A stretch of DNA of 64,000 bases from Archangiaceae bacterium (GTDB lineage: Bacteria > Myxococcota > Myxococcia > Myxococcales > Myxococcaceae): the NCBI GenBank assembly GCA_016714225.1, contig JADJNS010000009.1, forward strand, positions 62,001 through 126,000, read 5' to 3'. Position numbers and translations under genes: made by a program. The notes under the pieces are model-generated. The model had not been told where the DNA came from. It saw only the letters and a program-made list of their open reading frames with translations, and searched no databases. This document shows, one piece after another, positions 9,691 to 19,000 of the stretch; the stretch's first letter is position 1, and each line of letters starts with the position of its first letter.

Positions 9691-11213
9691 CTACTTCCGC
9701 AGATCGACCCGTACCGTCACCGTGCCGTCGCGCGGCACCTTCACCCTGACCTTGCGCGCGAGCGAGAGGTCGGTGTTCTTCAAGATCAGCACATGCTTGC
9801 CTGCGGGCAGCTCGAACGGAGGCATCGGCGTCACCCCGTAGCTGCGGCTGCCTTCGAAGACCTCGGCCCACGGCTTGACGCGCAGGTCGACCTTGCCGCG
9901 CGGGCCGCGTACCTCTGCAGGCGGCGCGGGCTTGGGGGTCGAGGGCGGTTCTTCGCCGGGCACCGGCGCGCTGGGGTCGAAGGGCGCCGGGTCGACCGGT
10001 GCCGATGGATCAGGCTCGGGCAGCGCGGCGATGGGGTCGACCGGGGCGCGGTGATCTCGGTGCGGCGGGCCCCCAGCATCGCCAGGCCGAAGCCTATCGA
10101 CAGCATGCAGATTGCGGCCGCGATGCCCACCCCGAGCGCCCTCCACCGCAGGCGCTTCACCCCCGAGAACACCTGCGACATCTTGGTCGGGTGAATCGGG
10201 TTGATGGCCGACAGGTACAGCCCCGAGGGCGCCTCGGGAGCCTCGGCCAGCGGCGCCTTCGCGCTGACGGCGGGGTGGCCGCCGCTGGGGTTGGCCTCGT
10301 CGCCGAACAGCTGCCGCATGAAGGTGGCGGTCTCGGCGTTGGTGAGCGAGACCTGGGCCGCGGTGCAGTAGCGCTCGAGGGCGGTGGCCATCAGCTCGGC
10401 GGTGGGAAAGCGGCGCGCGGCGTTCTTTTCCAGCGCGCGATGGGCGATCGGCGCGAGCGCCGCGGCGTCGGGCGCCAGCGTCTCGAGCGGCGGCGGCTCT
10501 TGTGAGGCGATCTGCTTGGCCAGCACGCGGTCTTCTTCAGCGGGGAAGGGGCGCCGGCCTGCCACCAGCTCGTAGAGCATCACCCCCGCGGCCCACACGT
10601 CGGTGCGGGCATCGACGGCCGCGCCGTCGAGCTGCTCGGGCGACATGTACGCGTGCTTGCCCTTCACCATGCCGGTCAGGGTGCTGCCGGCCAGCGCCGC
10701 CGCCTTGGCCACTCCGAAGTCGAGCACCTTCACCGAGCCGTCGAAGCCGACCATCACGTTGTCGGGGCTGACGTCGCGGTGAACGATGCCCAGCGGCTCG
10801 CCGTTCTCTCCCTTGAGCGTGTGCGCGTGGTGCAGCCCGTGCAGCGCCGCGGCGGTGATGCGCGCGGCATACGCCGGGGGAAACTCGCGGCCCGCCTTCT
10901 TCAGCCGTGAGCTCACCGCCCGCAGGGTGTGGCCGCGAACGAACTCCATCGCGAGGAAGTAGGCGCCCTGCTCCATGCCCAGATCGAAGATCTGGGTGAC
11001 GTTGGGGTGCATCAGCAGCGCCGCCAGCCGCCCCTCGTTGAGAAACATCTCCCGAAAGGTCGGCTCTTCGGCGAGGTGCTTCAAGATGCGCTTGATCACC
11101 ACCGGCTTCTGAAAGCCCTGGGGGCCTTCTTGCCGCGCCAGGAAGATCTCTCCCATGCCACCCGACGCGAGGAGCTTGACCAGGGTGTACTTGCCGAAAC
11201 GCTGTTCTGCCAT
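9691..11213 (-). CDS. Membrane-anchored Ser/Thr protein kinase with C-terminal periplasmic domain (one frame break)
   Basis: Residues 1-~280 are a Hanks-type kinase. The Gly loop is SGGMGEIF, the catalytic Lys is K41 (VIKRI), HRD is at 145-147 (IVHRDVSPDN), and DFG is at 165-167, followed by YMSPEQ. A transmembrane helix follows near residues 365-387 (LGVGIAAAICMLSIGFGLAML). After EITAP the frame turns into low-complexity Arg/Pro/Ser sequence. Adding one base in the G4 run at 10043-10046 continues instead into a Pro-rich linker and a ~75-residue beta domain ending VTVRVDLRK that resembles PEGA-type modules, for 507 residues in total. The kinase core ends before the break. It lies 74 bp downstream of a second kinase. 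Confidence 0.85.
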
Positions 11214-11287
11214 GAGCCGCGCGGCAATCTACATGAATGCGCCGAGCTTGAGCCGGGCGAGCGACACGCCCGGCCTCGCCCCCACGC

Positions 11288-12391
11288 TCACCACCCGCCC
11301 AGCAGCAGCAGCGCCCCGGCGGTGGCCGACTTCCACCCGTGGCGCAGGGCGCGCCGCGCCAGCCGCGCCCACCGCGCCCACCGCCCCGAGCGCAGCGGGC
11401 GGTCGGCGAGGGTCGGGGTGGCGTTCACCTCGGGGCGGCTCGGCGTCACGGCCACCGGGTTCTCGTCGGCCTCGGCTCCGTACAGCTCGCGCATGAAGGC
11501 GCGGGTCTCGGTGTTGCTCAGCGCCACCCCTTGCGTGGCGGCGAGGTGCTCGAGCGCGGCCCCCATCTCTTCGGCGCTGCCGAAGCGCTGCTCGGGCGCC
11601 TTGCTCATGGCGCGCTCGACGATGGCGCCCAGCTCGGGCGGCAGCTGCGTGGCGCGAGCCGAGAGCGGCACCGGGCGCTCGGTGACGATCTGCTTCACCA
11701 GCGCGGGCGCGTGCGTCGAATCGAACGGGCGCTGACCGGCCAGCAGCTCGTAGAGGGTGACGCCCATCGCCCACAGGTCGACCCGCGCGTCGTAGCCGCC
11801 GCCGACCAGCATCTCGGGCGCGAGGTACGCGACCTTGCCTTTGAGCACGCCCGCGCGGGTATCGCCGACCAGGCTGCTCGCCTTCGCGATGCCGAAGTCG
11901 AGCATCTTGACGCTCCCGTCGAACCCCACCATGACGTTCTCGGGGGTCACGTCGCGGTGAATGATGTGGAGCGCCTCGCCGGCGTCGTCGCGCAGCTGGT
12001 GCGCGTAGTGAAGGCCCAGCAGCGCCTGCGAAGCGATGCGCGCCAGCTGCCCTGGCGGAAAGGGCCGGCCGAGCTTCGAGAGCCGCTCACCGATCTGGCG
12101 CAAGGTGCGGCCGTGCACCAGCTCCATCGCGATGAAGTAGGTGTCCTGCTCCTGGCCGAGCTCGAAGATCTGCACCACGTTGGCGTGCTGGAGCAGGGCG
12201 GCCAGGCGCGCCTCGTTCAAGAACATCTCGACGAACGCCGGCTCTCTGGCAAGGTGCGCGAGAATTCGCTTGAGCACCACCGGCTTCTGGAACCCCGCCA
12301 GGCCCGCCTGCCGCGCGAGGAACACTTCTCCCATGCCTCCCGAGGCCAGCTCGCGCAGCAGTTGGTATTTTCCGAACCGTTTCGTGCCCAT
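11288..12391 (-). CDS. Hanks-type Ser/Thr protein kinase
   Basis: This 367-residue protein is a paralogue of the next kinase downstream, with about the same residue numbering. The Gly loop is SGGMGEVF, the catalytic Lys is K41, HRD is at 145-147 (IIHRDVTPEN), DFG is at 165-167 (MLDFGIAKA), and APE is in AYLAPEM. The C-terminal tail after residue ~300 is Pro/Arg-rich and ends in a hydrophobic segment (ATAGALLLLGGW) that may be a tail anchor. No sensor domain follows. I chose the ATG at 12391 (GTKRFGKYQLL) rather than the TTG at 12403 because it matches the start of the paralogue. The two kinases are probably one operon, divergent from the redox operon. Confidence 0.88.
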   Translation of the reverse strand: MGTKRFGKYQLLRELASGGMGEVFLARQAGLAGFQKPVVLKRILAHLAREPAFVEMFLNEARLAALLQHANVVQIFELGQEQDTYFIAMELVHGRTLRQIGERLSKLGRPFPPGQLARIASQALLGLHYAHQLRDDAGEALHIIHRDVTPENVMVGFDGSVKMLDFGIAKASSLVGDTRAGVLKGKVAYLAPEMLVGGGYDARVDLWAMGVTLYELLAGQRPFDSTHAPALVKQIVTERPVPLSARATQLPPELGAIVERAMSKAPEQRFGSAEEMGAALEHLAATQGVALSNTETRAFMRELYGAEADENPVAVTPSRPEVNATPTLADRPLRSGRWARWARLARRALRHGWKSATAGALLLLGGW

Positions 12392-12458
12392 CTCGATCCA
12401 CAATGTACGAGATCGCTGCCTTCAGCAGGCAGGGTTCGGGTACGAATAGCGGCTACTC

Positions 12459-14660
12459 ATGGGTCTCGATGTCATCGGTGTCACCGCCCTGCTGGTCAGC
12501 GGGGCCATCGCCATGGTGTGGGTGTTGCGGGTACGCGCCCGGCGCGAGCAGGCCGACGCCGCGGCGCTCGCCGAGGCGATCTCCGAGAATCGACACCTGC
12601 CGGCGACGCTCCACCCGGTCATCGACGCCGACAAGTGCATCGGCAGCCTCTCGTGTCTCCAGGTCTGCCCCGAGGGCGACATTCTCGGAGTGGTCAACGG
12701 CAAGGCCGCGCTGATCGACGCCGCGGCCTGCATCGGCCACGGCAAGTGCGCGCTCGAGTGCCCGGTCAACGCCATCACCCTGGTGTTCGGCACCTCGGAG
12801 CGCGGCGTCGACCTGCCCGAGACCGACGAGTTCTTCGAGACCAGCCGCAAGGGCGTGCACATCATCGGCGAGCTCGGCGGCATGGGCCTGATCAAGAACG
12901 CGGTGACCCAGGGCCTGCAGCTGGCCAGCCGCTTCGACGGGCAGGCGCGCGCCAAGGCGGGGGCGGATCAGGTCGACGTGGCGGTGGTGGGCGCGGGCGC
13001 CGCAGGGCTCGCGCTGGCGCTGGGGCTCAAGAAGGGCGGGCACACCTTTCGGGTGCTCGAGCAAGACACCGTCGGCGGCACCATCGCGCACTACCCGCGG
13101 CAGAAGGTGGTGATGACCGAGCAGGTCGAGATGCCGTTCATCGGCAAGTTCGGTCGCAAGCTCATCTCGAAAGAAGAGCTGCTCGAGACCTGGGAGCACG
13201 CCATCGACAAGTCCGGCGTGAAGGTCGAGACCGGCACCAAGGTGACCGCGGTGCGCGGCGAAGACGGCGCGTTCGAGCTCGACACCTCGCGCGGCGTGGT
13301 GCGCGCCCGCAAGGTGGTGCTGGCCATCGGCCGCCGCGGCACGCCGCGCAAGCTGGGCGTGCCCGGCGACGACCTGCCCAAGGTGGCCTACAGCCTCATC
13401 GACCCCGAGCAGTACGAGGGCTCGCGGGTGTTGGTGGTGGGCGGCGGCGACTCGGCCCTCGAGGCCGCGATTCAGCTGGTCGAAGAGACCGACGCCGAGG
13501 TGGCCCTCAGCTACCGCCAGCCCGACTTCGGCAAGTGCCGCGAGGCCAACAAGCGCCGCTTCAAAGAGCTGGTGGCCGAGGGCCGCATGCACGCCTTTCT
13601 GCCCTCGGCCATCAAGCGCGTCACCCCCGGCGCGGTGACCCTCGAGCACCAGGGCCGCCCGATCGAGCTGCCCAACGACTTCGTGCTCGCCTGCCTGGGC
13701 GGTGAGCTCCCCGCCAAGTTTCTCGAGGCGAACCAGATCTCGCTCAAGCGCTACACCGGCCAGCAGAAGGGGCAGGCGCGGGCGAAGCGGGGCGGCGCGC
13801 TCGAAGACAAGCCGCGGTTGTTGCCGCTGGTGCTGTTCGCGATCGCCCTCACCGTGGTCGCCGGGCTCGCGGTGGTGGGGTGGGACTACTACCGAATTCC
13901 CGTGCCGATGCGCCGCTACTCGGCGGCGCACGCGCTCTTGCGGCCCGCCGGGCTGTGGGGCCACGGCATCGGCATCGTCGCCACGGTGGTGATGATGTCG
14001 AACTTTCTCTACGCGGTGCGCAAGCGGGTGCGCGCGTTCAAGGGCGCGGGCCCGATTCGCGGCTGGCTCACCTTTCACCAGTTCGTCGGCTTTCTCGCGC
14101 CGGCGGTGGTGGCGTTTCACGCCGCCTTTCAGTCGAACAACACCGTGGCCACCATCACCTCGGTGGCGCTGGCCATCGTGGTGCTCACCGGCGCGATCGG
14201 GCGCTTCATCTTCGGGCTCATTCCGTCGGGTGAGGGGCGGGCGATCGAGCTGGGCGAACTGAGCGCGCGCTTCGAGCGGCTCAAGCTGCGGGTGCAGAAG
14301 ATGACCCGCGACACCACCGACGTGCTCAAGATCAACACGCTGCTCGACCGCGCGACCCAGAAGCCCGAAGGCGTCTTGTTGGGGCAGCTGGCGCGGCTGC
14401 CGCTGCAGCGGCTCTTCGACGCGGCCGAGCTGCGCCGCACCCGGCCGATGTTCAGCAAGAAGGGGCACTACCTCGACTTCGTCGACGCGTTTCACCGGCT
14501 GCGGCTGCTGCACGTGCAGGTGGGGTTCTTTCACGCGCTTAAGCGGCTGATGTCGGTGTGGCGGGTGCTGCACGTGGTGCTGGCGGTGGTGCTGGTGGGG
14601 CTGATCAGCGCGCACATCGCCCTCTCGCTCTACCTCGGGTACAAGTGGGTCTTTTCCTGA
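12459..14660 (+). CDS. Membrane oxidoreductase: FeS domain, FAD/NAD(P) domain and C-terminal haem-b-like membrane domain
   Basis: The 733 residues combine several modules. An N-terminal membrane helix (4-23) precedes two ferredoxin-like motifs at C60/C66/C70 and C91/C97/C101. A pyridine-nucleotide oxidoreductase domain follows, with an FAD motif GAGAAG (178-183) and a NAD(P) motif GGGDSA (328-333), and no redox-active CXXC. About five further membrane helices follow, with paired histidines (LWGHGIG, TFHQF, AFHAAF, RVLHVVL, SAHIALS) fit to ligate b haems. Both FeS motifs lack the second cysteine of the usual CX2CX2C (S63 and H94 instead). It probably passes electrons between NAD(P)H or quinones and the multihaem cytochromes encoded just downstream. 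Its stop lies inside the next gene. Confidence 0.85.
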   Translation: MGLDVIGVTALLVSGAIAMVWVLRVRARREQADAAALAEAISENRHLPATLHPVIDADKCIGSLSCLQVCPEGDILGVVNGKAALIDAAACIGHGKCALECPVNAITLVFGTSERGVDLPETDEFFETSRKGVHIIGELGGMGLIKNAVTQGLQLASRFDGQARAKAGADQVDVAVVGAGAAGLALALGLKKGGHTFRVLEQDTVGGTIAHYPRQKVVMTEQVEMPFIGKFGRKLISKEELLETWEHAIDKSGVKVETGTKVTAVRGEDGAFELDTSRGVVRARKVVLAIGRRGTPRKLGVPGDDLPKVAYSLIDPEQYEGSRVLVVGGGDSALEAAIQLVEETDAEVALSYRQPDFGKCREANKRRFKELVAEGRMHAFLPSAIKRVTPGAVTLEHQGRPIELPNDFVLACLGGELPAKFLEANQISLKRYTGQQKGQARAKRGGALEDKPRLLPLVLFAIALTVVAGLAVVGWDYYRIPVPMRRYSAAHALLRPAGLWGHGIGIVATVVMMSNFLYAVRKRVRAFKGAGPIRGWLTFHQFVGFLAPAVVAFHAAFQSNNTVATITSVALAIVVLTGAIGRFIFGLIPSGEGRAIELGELSARFERLKLRVQKMTRDTTDVLKINTLLDRATQKPEGVLLGQLARLPLQRLFDAAELRRTRPMFSKKGHYLDFVDAFHRLRLLHVQVGFFHALKRLMSVWRVLHVVLAVVLVGLISAHIALSLYLGYKWVFS

Positions 14661-16450
14661 GCCGAGCGAGGGTGCGAGCCCTGGCGCTGCTGCTCTGGCT
14701 GGGGGCGCCGCTCGCCGCGCGCGCCGACATCTTCTCTCCCGGAGACCTGGCCAGGCCGCACGCCGAGCTCGACGGGCTCGCCAACTGCACCTTGTGCCAC
14801 CCGGCCGGCAAGCAGCTCTCTCAAGAGTCCTGCCTGGCGTGCCACACCGAGCTCAAGCCCTCGATCACCAAGGGCAGCGGCTTTCACGGGCGCATCGCCA
14901 CCGCCGACCGCAACTGCGAGAAGTGCCACCACGAGCACCAGGGCGCCTCGCTGCAGCTCATCAACTGGGGCACCGGCGGCAAGAAGGGCTTCAACCACAG
15001 CCGCACCGGCTGGCCGCTCACCGGCGCCCACTCGCCGCTCGAGTGCGGCAAGTGCCACGAGAAGCGGCGCATCAGCGCCGCTCCGATTCTGGCTTTTCTC
15101 GAGAAGCACCCCGCTCAAGAGACGTTTCTCGGGCTGCCCAACCCCTGCGTCGGCTGCCACTTCGACGAGCACCGCGACCAGGTCGGCCAGCAGTGCCAGA
15201 GCTGCCACATCACCAAGGCGTGGAAGCCGGCGCCCCAGTTCGACCACGCCAAGACCGACTACCCGCTCACCGGCAAGCACCGCAAAGTCGCCTGCGACAA
15301 GTGCCACGCGCGGGTGCGCGACGAGCAGACCGCGAAGACCGTCTTCCCCGCACCGGTCTCCGAGACGTTTCTCAAGTACGCGCCGCTCGAGTTCAAGGCC
15401 TGCACCTCGTGCCACAAAGACGTGCACGAGGGTCGCTTCGGCCCCAAGTGCGCCAGCTGCCACTCGACCGAGGCCTGGTCGGTGATCCGCAACGCCTCGC
15501 AGGAGCGCGCCTTTCACGAGAAGACCCGCTTCCCCTTGAAGGGCGAGCACCTCGAGGTCGAGTGCCGGGCCTGCCATGGGCCCTTCCCCGGGCAGGCGGC
15601 GAAGTTCAAGGGCCTGGCCCACGACGACTGCGGCGACTGCCACCCCGACGCCCACGAAGGCCAGCTCAAGGCCGCTGCCGGGCGCGCGGGCCCCGACTGC
15701 GAGAGCTGCCACAGCGTCGACGGCTTTCTGCCGGTGCGCTTCGGACTCACCCAGCACCAGAAGACCCGCTACCCGCTCGATGCCGCGCACGCCGTGGTGG
15801 GTTGCCTGCGCTGCCACCCCCGCCAGGCCTCGCTCGCCGACAAGGTGCCGCTGCCGGTGCGCGCCGAGCTCAAGCGCAAGAAGCGGCCGGCGCTGTTCAG
15901 CCTGGTGGCCATCGACTTCAAGGGGGCGCTCGAGCGCTGCGACAGCTGCCACGGCGACGTGCACCAGGGCCAGCTGAAGGACAAGCCGTGCGCCAGCTGC
16001 CATCAGCCGGCCTCGTTCAGCCGCCTCACTTTCGACCACGCGAAAGACAGCCGCTACCCGCTCACCGGCAAGCATGCCGAGGTCGCGTGCGACAAGTGCC
16101 ACGCACCCGACAAGAAGGGCGGGCCGGTGAAGTACCGCGGGCTGGCGCTGACCTGCGCGGGGTGCCACGCCGATGCGCACGCCGGCCAGCTCGAGCGCGC
16201 CGGCAAGACCGAGTGTGAGCGCTGCCACTCGACCGCGGCGTTCAAGCCGGCCAGCGCGTTTCGACATGAGCCGCCGTTCACCGACTACCTGCTCGAGGGC
16301 AAGCACGCCCAGGTGGCGTGTGAGGCGTGCCACAAGAAGGTCGAGCTCAAGGCCAGGGTGGTGGTGCAGCGCTTCAAGCCGCTGGCGCGCGAGTGCGAGG
16401 GCTGCCACTCTGACTTCCACAACGGCGCGTTCACGGGGTTCGAGCCATGA
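14645..16450 (+). CDS. Secreted 20-haem c-type cytochrome
   Basis: The product (601 aa from the GTG at 14645, or 592 from the GTG at 14672) has a Sec signal ending near LAARA-DIF and 20 CXXCH motifs. Six copies of a module F-x-H-x-K/R-T-x-Y/F/W-P-L-x-G-x-H followed ~8 residues later by CXXCH are visible (for example FDHAKTDYPLTGKH), so it grew by internal duplication. No lipobox or membrane anchor is present, and it is likely periplasmic. The 14645 start overlaps the reductase gene by 16 bp, favouring coupled translation. The same module recurs in the following cytochrome, which suggests they work together as an electron wire. Confidence 0.88.
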   Translation: MGLFLSRARVRALALLLWLGAPLAARADIFSPGDLARPHAELDGLANCTLCHPAGKQLSQESCLACHTELKPSITKGSGFHGRIATADRNCEKCHHEHQGASLQLINWGTGGKKGFNHSRTGWPLTGAHSPLECGKCHEKRRISAAPILAFLEKHPAQETFLGLPNPCVGCHFDEHRDQVGQQCQSCHITKAWKPAPQFDHAKTDYPLTGKHRKVACDKCHARVRDEQTAKTVFPAPVSETFLKYAPLEFKACTSCHKDVHEGRFGPKCASCHSTEAWSVIRNASQERAFHEKTRFPLKGEHLEVECRACHGPFPGQAAKFKGLAHDDCGDCHPDAHEGQLKAAAGRAGPDCESCHSVDGFLPVRFGLTQHQKTRYPLDAAHAVVGCLRCHPRQASLADKVPLPVRAELKRKKRPALFSLVAIDFKGALERCDSCHGDVHQGQLKDKPCASCHQPASFSRLTFDHAKDSRYPLTGKHAEVACDKCHAPDKKGGPVKYRGLALTCAGCHADAHAGQLERAGKTECERCHSTAAFKPASAFRHEPPFTDYLLEGKHAQVACEACHKKVELKARVVVQRFKPLARECEGCHSDFHNGAFTGFEP

Positions 16451-17274
16451 TGCCCGCCTTGCTGCTGCTCACCTTTCTCTCAGGCGCTCCCGACGCGCCG
16501 AAGCGGGGCGCGGCGCTGGTGCCGGCCCCGAGCCACGCGGCGGGCACCCGCTGCTCGGCCTGCCACGTCACCGCCTCGTGGTCAGACGTGCGCTTCAACC
16601 ACGACAAGACCGGCTTCCCCTTGAAGGGGCAGCACGTGCGGGTCGACTGCCGCGGCTGCCACGCCGCCGACTTCTCGGTGCCGGTGGGCCGGCAGTGCGC
16701 GGCCTGCCACCTCGACGTGCACGCCGGAGACCTGGGTGGCCGGTGCGAGGGCTGCCACGACGAGAGCAGCTGGGCCAGCGCGTTCGACGCCGACGCGCAC
16801 CGGCGCACCGCGTTTCCGCTGCTCGGCGCGCACGGGGTGATGCCCTGCCAGGAGTGCCACTCGGCCGCCCGCGAGCGCCGCTTCTCGCGGGCCATCGTGC
16901 AGTGCGCTTCGTGCCACCAGGCCGACCTGGCCCGCACCGCCGGCACCGGGGTCGACCACACCACCTTCCAGTTCACCCAGCCGTGCCAGACCTGCCACGG
17001 CGCGCTGGCCTTCAAGCCCGCCCGCTTCCCCGGTCACGACGCCTGCTTCCGCATCTCGAGCGGGCCTCACGCAGAGGTCGCGTGCGCGCAGTGCCACAGC
17101 GCGCTGCCCGCCACCGCGCCCAACAGCTGCGCCACCGGCACCGCGGCCTGCGTCTCGTGCCACGAGCACAGCTGCGGCGAGCGCCTGCAGCGGCAGCACC
17201 CCGCCACCAACCCGGCCGCGGCCGGCTTTCAGTGCTCCAACCCGAAGTGCGCGCAGTGCCACCAGTTCGACTGA
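16447..17274 (+). CDS. Secreted 10-haem c-type cytochrome
   Basis: This 275-residue protein has a short signal sequence (PALLLLTFLSGAP) and ten CXXCH motifs from CSACH near residue 36 to CAQCH three residues before the C-terminus. Two copies of the FNHDKTGFPLKGQH-type module found in the 20-haem protein are present. Additional cysteines (AHSCGERL region, HDACFRIS, NSCATG and CSNPKC) could form disulfides or be off-pathway. The ATG overlaps the stop of the 20-haem gene (ATGA), and only 3 bp separate it from the barrel gene. By analogy with porin-cytochrome systems it may be the haem chain that docks to or enters the outer-membrane barrel, but that is inference. Confidence 0.85.
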   Translation: MMPALLLLTFLSGAPDAPKRGAALVPAPSHAAGTRCSACHVTASWSDVRFNHDKTGFPLKGQHVRVDCRGCHAADFSVPVGRQCAACHLDVHAGDLGGRCEGCHDESSWASAFDADAHRRTAFPLLGAHGVMPCQECHSAARERRFSRAIVQCASCHQADLARTAGTGVDHTTFQFTQPCQTCHGALAFKPARFPGHDACFRISSGPHAEVACAQCHSALPATAPNSCATGTAACVSCHEHSCGERLQRQHPATNPAAAGFQCSNPKCAQCHQFD

Positions 17275-17277
17275 CCG

Positions 17278-18969
17278 ATGCTCGCTGCCACCGCCCTGCT
17301 GCTGGTCGAGCTGCTCGCCGCGTCGCGCGGGCCGCGGCGCGCACCCAAGGTGCCCGAGGGCGCGCTCCTCGCGCCGGTCAAAGCACCCGAGGCAGGGCCC
17401 GGGCAGGTCACCTACGTCACCGAGGGCGACACCTTCGTCGATCGCGGGAGCGCCGACGGTCTCACCGTCGGCACCCAGCTGCAGGCCACGCGGGCAGGCC
17501 GCCCGGTCGGGGTGTGCGTGGTGGCGCAGGTCACCGAGCACGGCGCCACCTGCCAGGGGCCCCCGCTCGAGATCGGCGACCGCATCTCGGCGCAGCGCAA
17601 GGCGAAGCCGGCCGCCCAGCCGCTGCCGGCGCTGCCCGACGCGCGCGAGCTCGCCGCGCGCCGCGATGCGCTGGGTGACACCGAGGCGCCGCTGGTCGAC
17701 TTCACGGCAGGGCCGGGCGCGGCGAGCGGCGCCGCGACCTGGCTCTCGGTGGTGCTCTCGCACGCCACCTGGGCCGACCTCGCCTCGGGCTCGACGTACC
17801 AGCTCGAGCGGGTCGACGCGCGGGTGACCGACGTGCGCATCTGGCGGGGGCTGCGCGCCTCGGCCGACCTGAGCGTGCTGTGGTGGAACCAGAGGCCCGC
17901 GCGCTTCGCTTCGCCGTACGCCGCGCCGGCCCAGGTGTTCGTGCGTCAGCTCGAGCTGGCCTGGCGAGACGGCGGCCGCTTCGAGGCGGCGGTGGGGCGC
18001 ATCTTCGTGCGGCACGCCCCGGGCATGTCGATCATCGACGGCGCCCAGGCCGGGGTGAAGAGCGCCTCGGGCAACCTGCAGGGCGGGCTGTTCGCGGGCC
18101 TCTTGCCGCGGCAGCTCACGCTCGAGCCCACCCTCACCCAGTGGACGGCGGGGGCCTACGCCAGCGCGCGCTTCTCGCGCGGTGAGGGGGCGCAGGCCTT
18201 CTGGGTGCAGCCCGAGCTGCGCCTCGACTGGGCGCTGCGCGACGGCCTGGGCGGGCGCTTCGAGCTCGGCGTGGCGGTCAACGCCTGGGCGGGTCGGTCG
18301 TTCGACATTCACCTTCAGGCCCAGCTCGCGGTGCTCGGCACCACCGCTCCCGGCCTGCTCGACTTCGCGAGGCTCGACCTGTCGCTGCGGCCCACCGACC
18401 GACTGCGGCTGTGGCTGGGGGTCCGGTATCGCGGGCTCGCCGCAGGAGACGTGTTGGAGGTGGGGGCTCCCGCTCCGGGCGCCCGCGGCCTGCACGCCGA
18501 CCTCTCGGCGTTCTTCGATGGCAGCGCGTTCTCGGTGGGCGTGGCGGGCAACTTCGCGCACGATTTCGACAGCAGGCTGTGGCAGGCCCGGGTGGGGCCG
18601 CAGCTCATCGTGCCTCGGGCGTTCGGCCGGCTGGGCGGGCTGGCGCTGGGGTACGCCGAAGAGGTGGGCTGGCTGCCGGGGCGCAGCGCCTATCTCTCGC
18701 TGTCGTTTCAGCCGCACTGGCGCTTTCGCGGGCTCTTGCGGGGCAGCTGGTTCATGCAGAGCCCGGTCGGCTGGGCCCTGGGCGTCTCGGGCCACGAGCT
18801 CGGCGCGGCGCTGGCCCTCGAGGTGCGGTTCACTCCGTGGCTGTGGCTGCGCGGCAACCTCGCCCTGCGCCAGGCGCTGCAGCCGCTGCCCGATTTTCAG
18901 ACCGAGCTGGGCGGCACCGCCCCGCGCACCGGCGTGAGCGGCGGCGCCCAGCTGGGCCTCGAGCTGTGA
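17278..18969 (+). CDS. Predicted outer-membrane beta-barrel protein, partner of the multihaem cytochromes
   Basis: The 563-residue product starts with a hydrophobic signal-like segment. Residues ~45-110 form a small beta domain (VTEGDTFVDRGSADGLTVG and IGDRIS) resembling FlgT-C-type modules. From ~140 on there are alternating amphipathic strands of 9-12 residues with aromatic girdles (ADLSVLWWNQ, LELAWRDGG, AFWVQPELRLDWAL, LRLWLGVRYRG, SFQPHWRFRG, PWLWLRGNLAL), typical of an outer-membrane barrel. It has no TonB plug. It follows the 10-haem gene by 3 bp. The combination with two multihaem cytochromes and an inner-membrane reductase suggests a trans-outer-membrane electron conduit, although it has no clear sequence resemblance to MtrB that I can see. 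Confidence 0.72.
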   Translation: MLAATALLLVELLAASRGPRRAPKVPEGALLAPVKAPEAGPGQVTYVTEGDTFVDRGSADGLTVGTQLQATRAGRPVGVCVVAQVTEHGATCQGPPLEIGDRISAQRKAKPAAQPLPALPDARELAARRDALGDTEAPLVDFTAGPGAASGAATWLSVVLSHATWADLASGSTYQLERVDARVTDVRIWRGLRASADLSVLWWNQRPARFASPYAAPAQVFVRQLELAWRDGGRFEAAVGRIFVRHAPGMSIIDGAQAGVKSASGNLQGGLFAGLLPRQLTLEPTLTQWTAGAYASARFSRGEGAQAFWVQPELRLDWALRDGLGGRFELGVAVNAWAGRSFDIHLQAQLAVLGTTAPGLLDFARLDLSLRPTDRLRLWLGVRYRGLAAGDVLEVGAPAPGARGLHADLSAFFDGSAFSVGVAGNFAHDFDSRLWQARVGPQLIVPRAFGRLGGLALGYAEEVGWLPGRSAYLSLSFQPHWRFRGLLRGSWFMQSPVGWALGVSGHELGAALALEVRFTPWLWLRGNLALRQALQPLPDFQTELGGTAPRTGVSGGAQLGLEL

Positions 18970-19000
18970 GCTGCTCCCCCAGTCGCGGGCGAGCAGCGCG

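Noticed and set aside
12453..14615. 720-codon open frame opposite the FeS/flavin oxidoreductase
   Set aside because: It is His/Arg/Gly-rich low-complexity sequence with no motif, while the plus strand has clear FeS, FAD and NAD(P) motifs.
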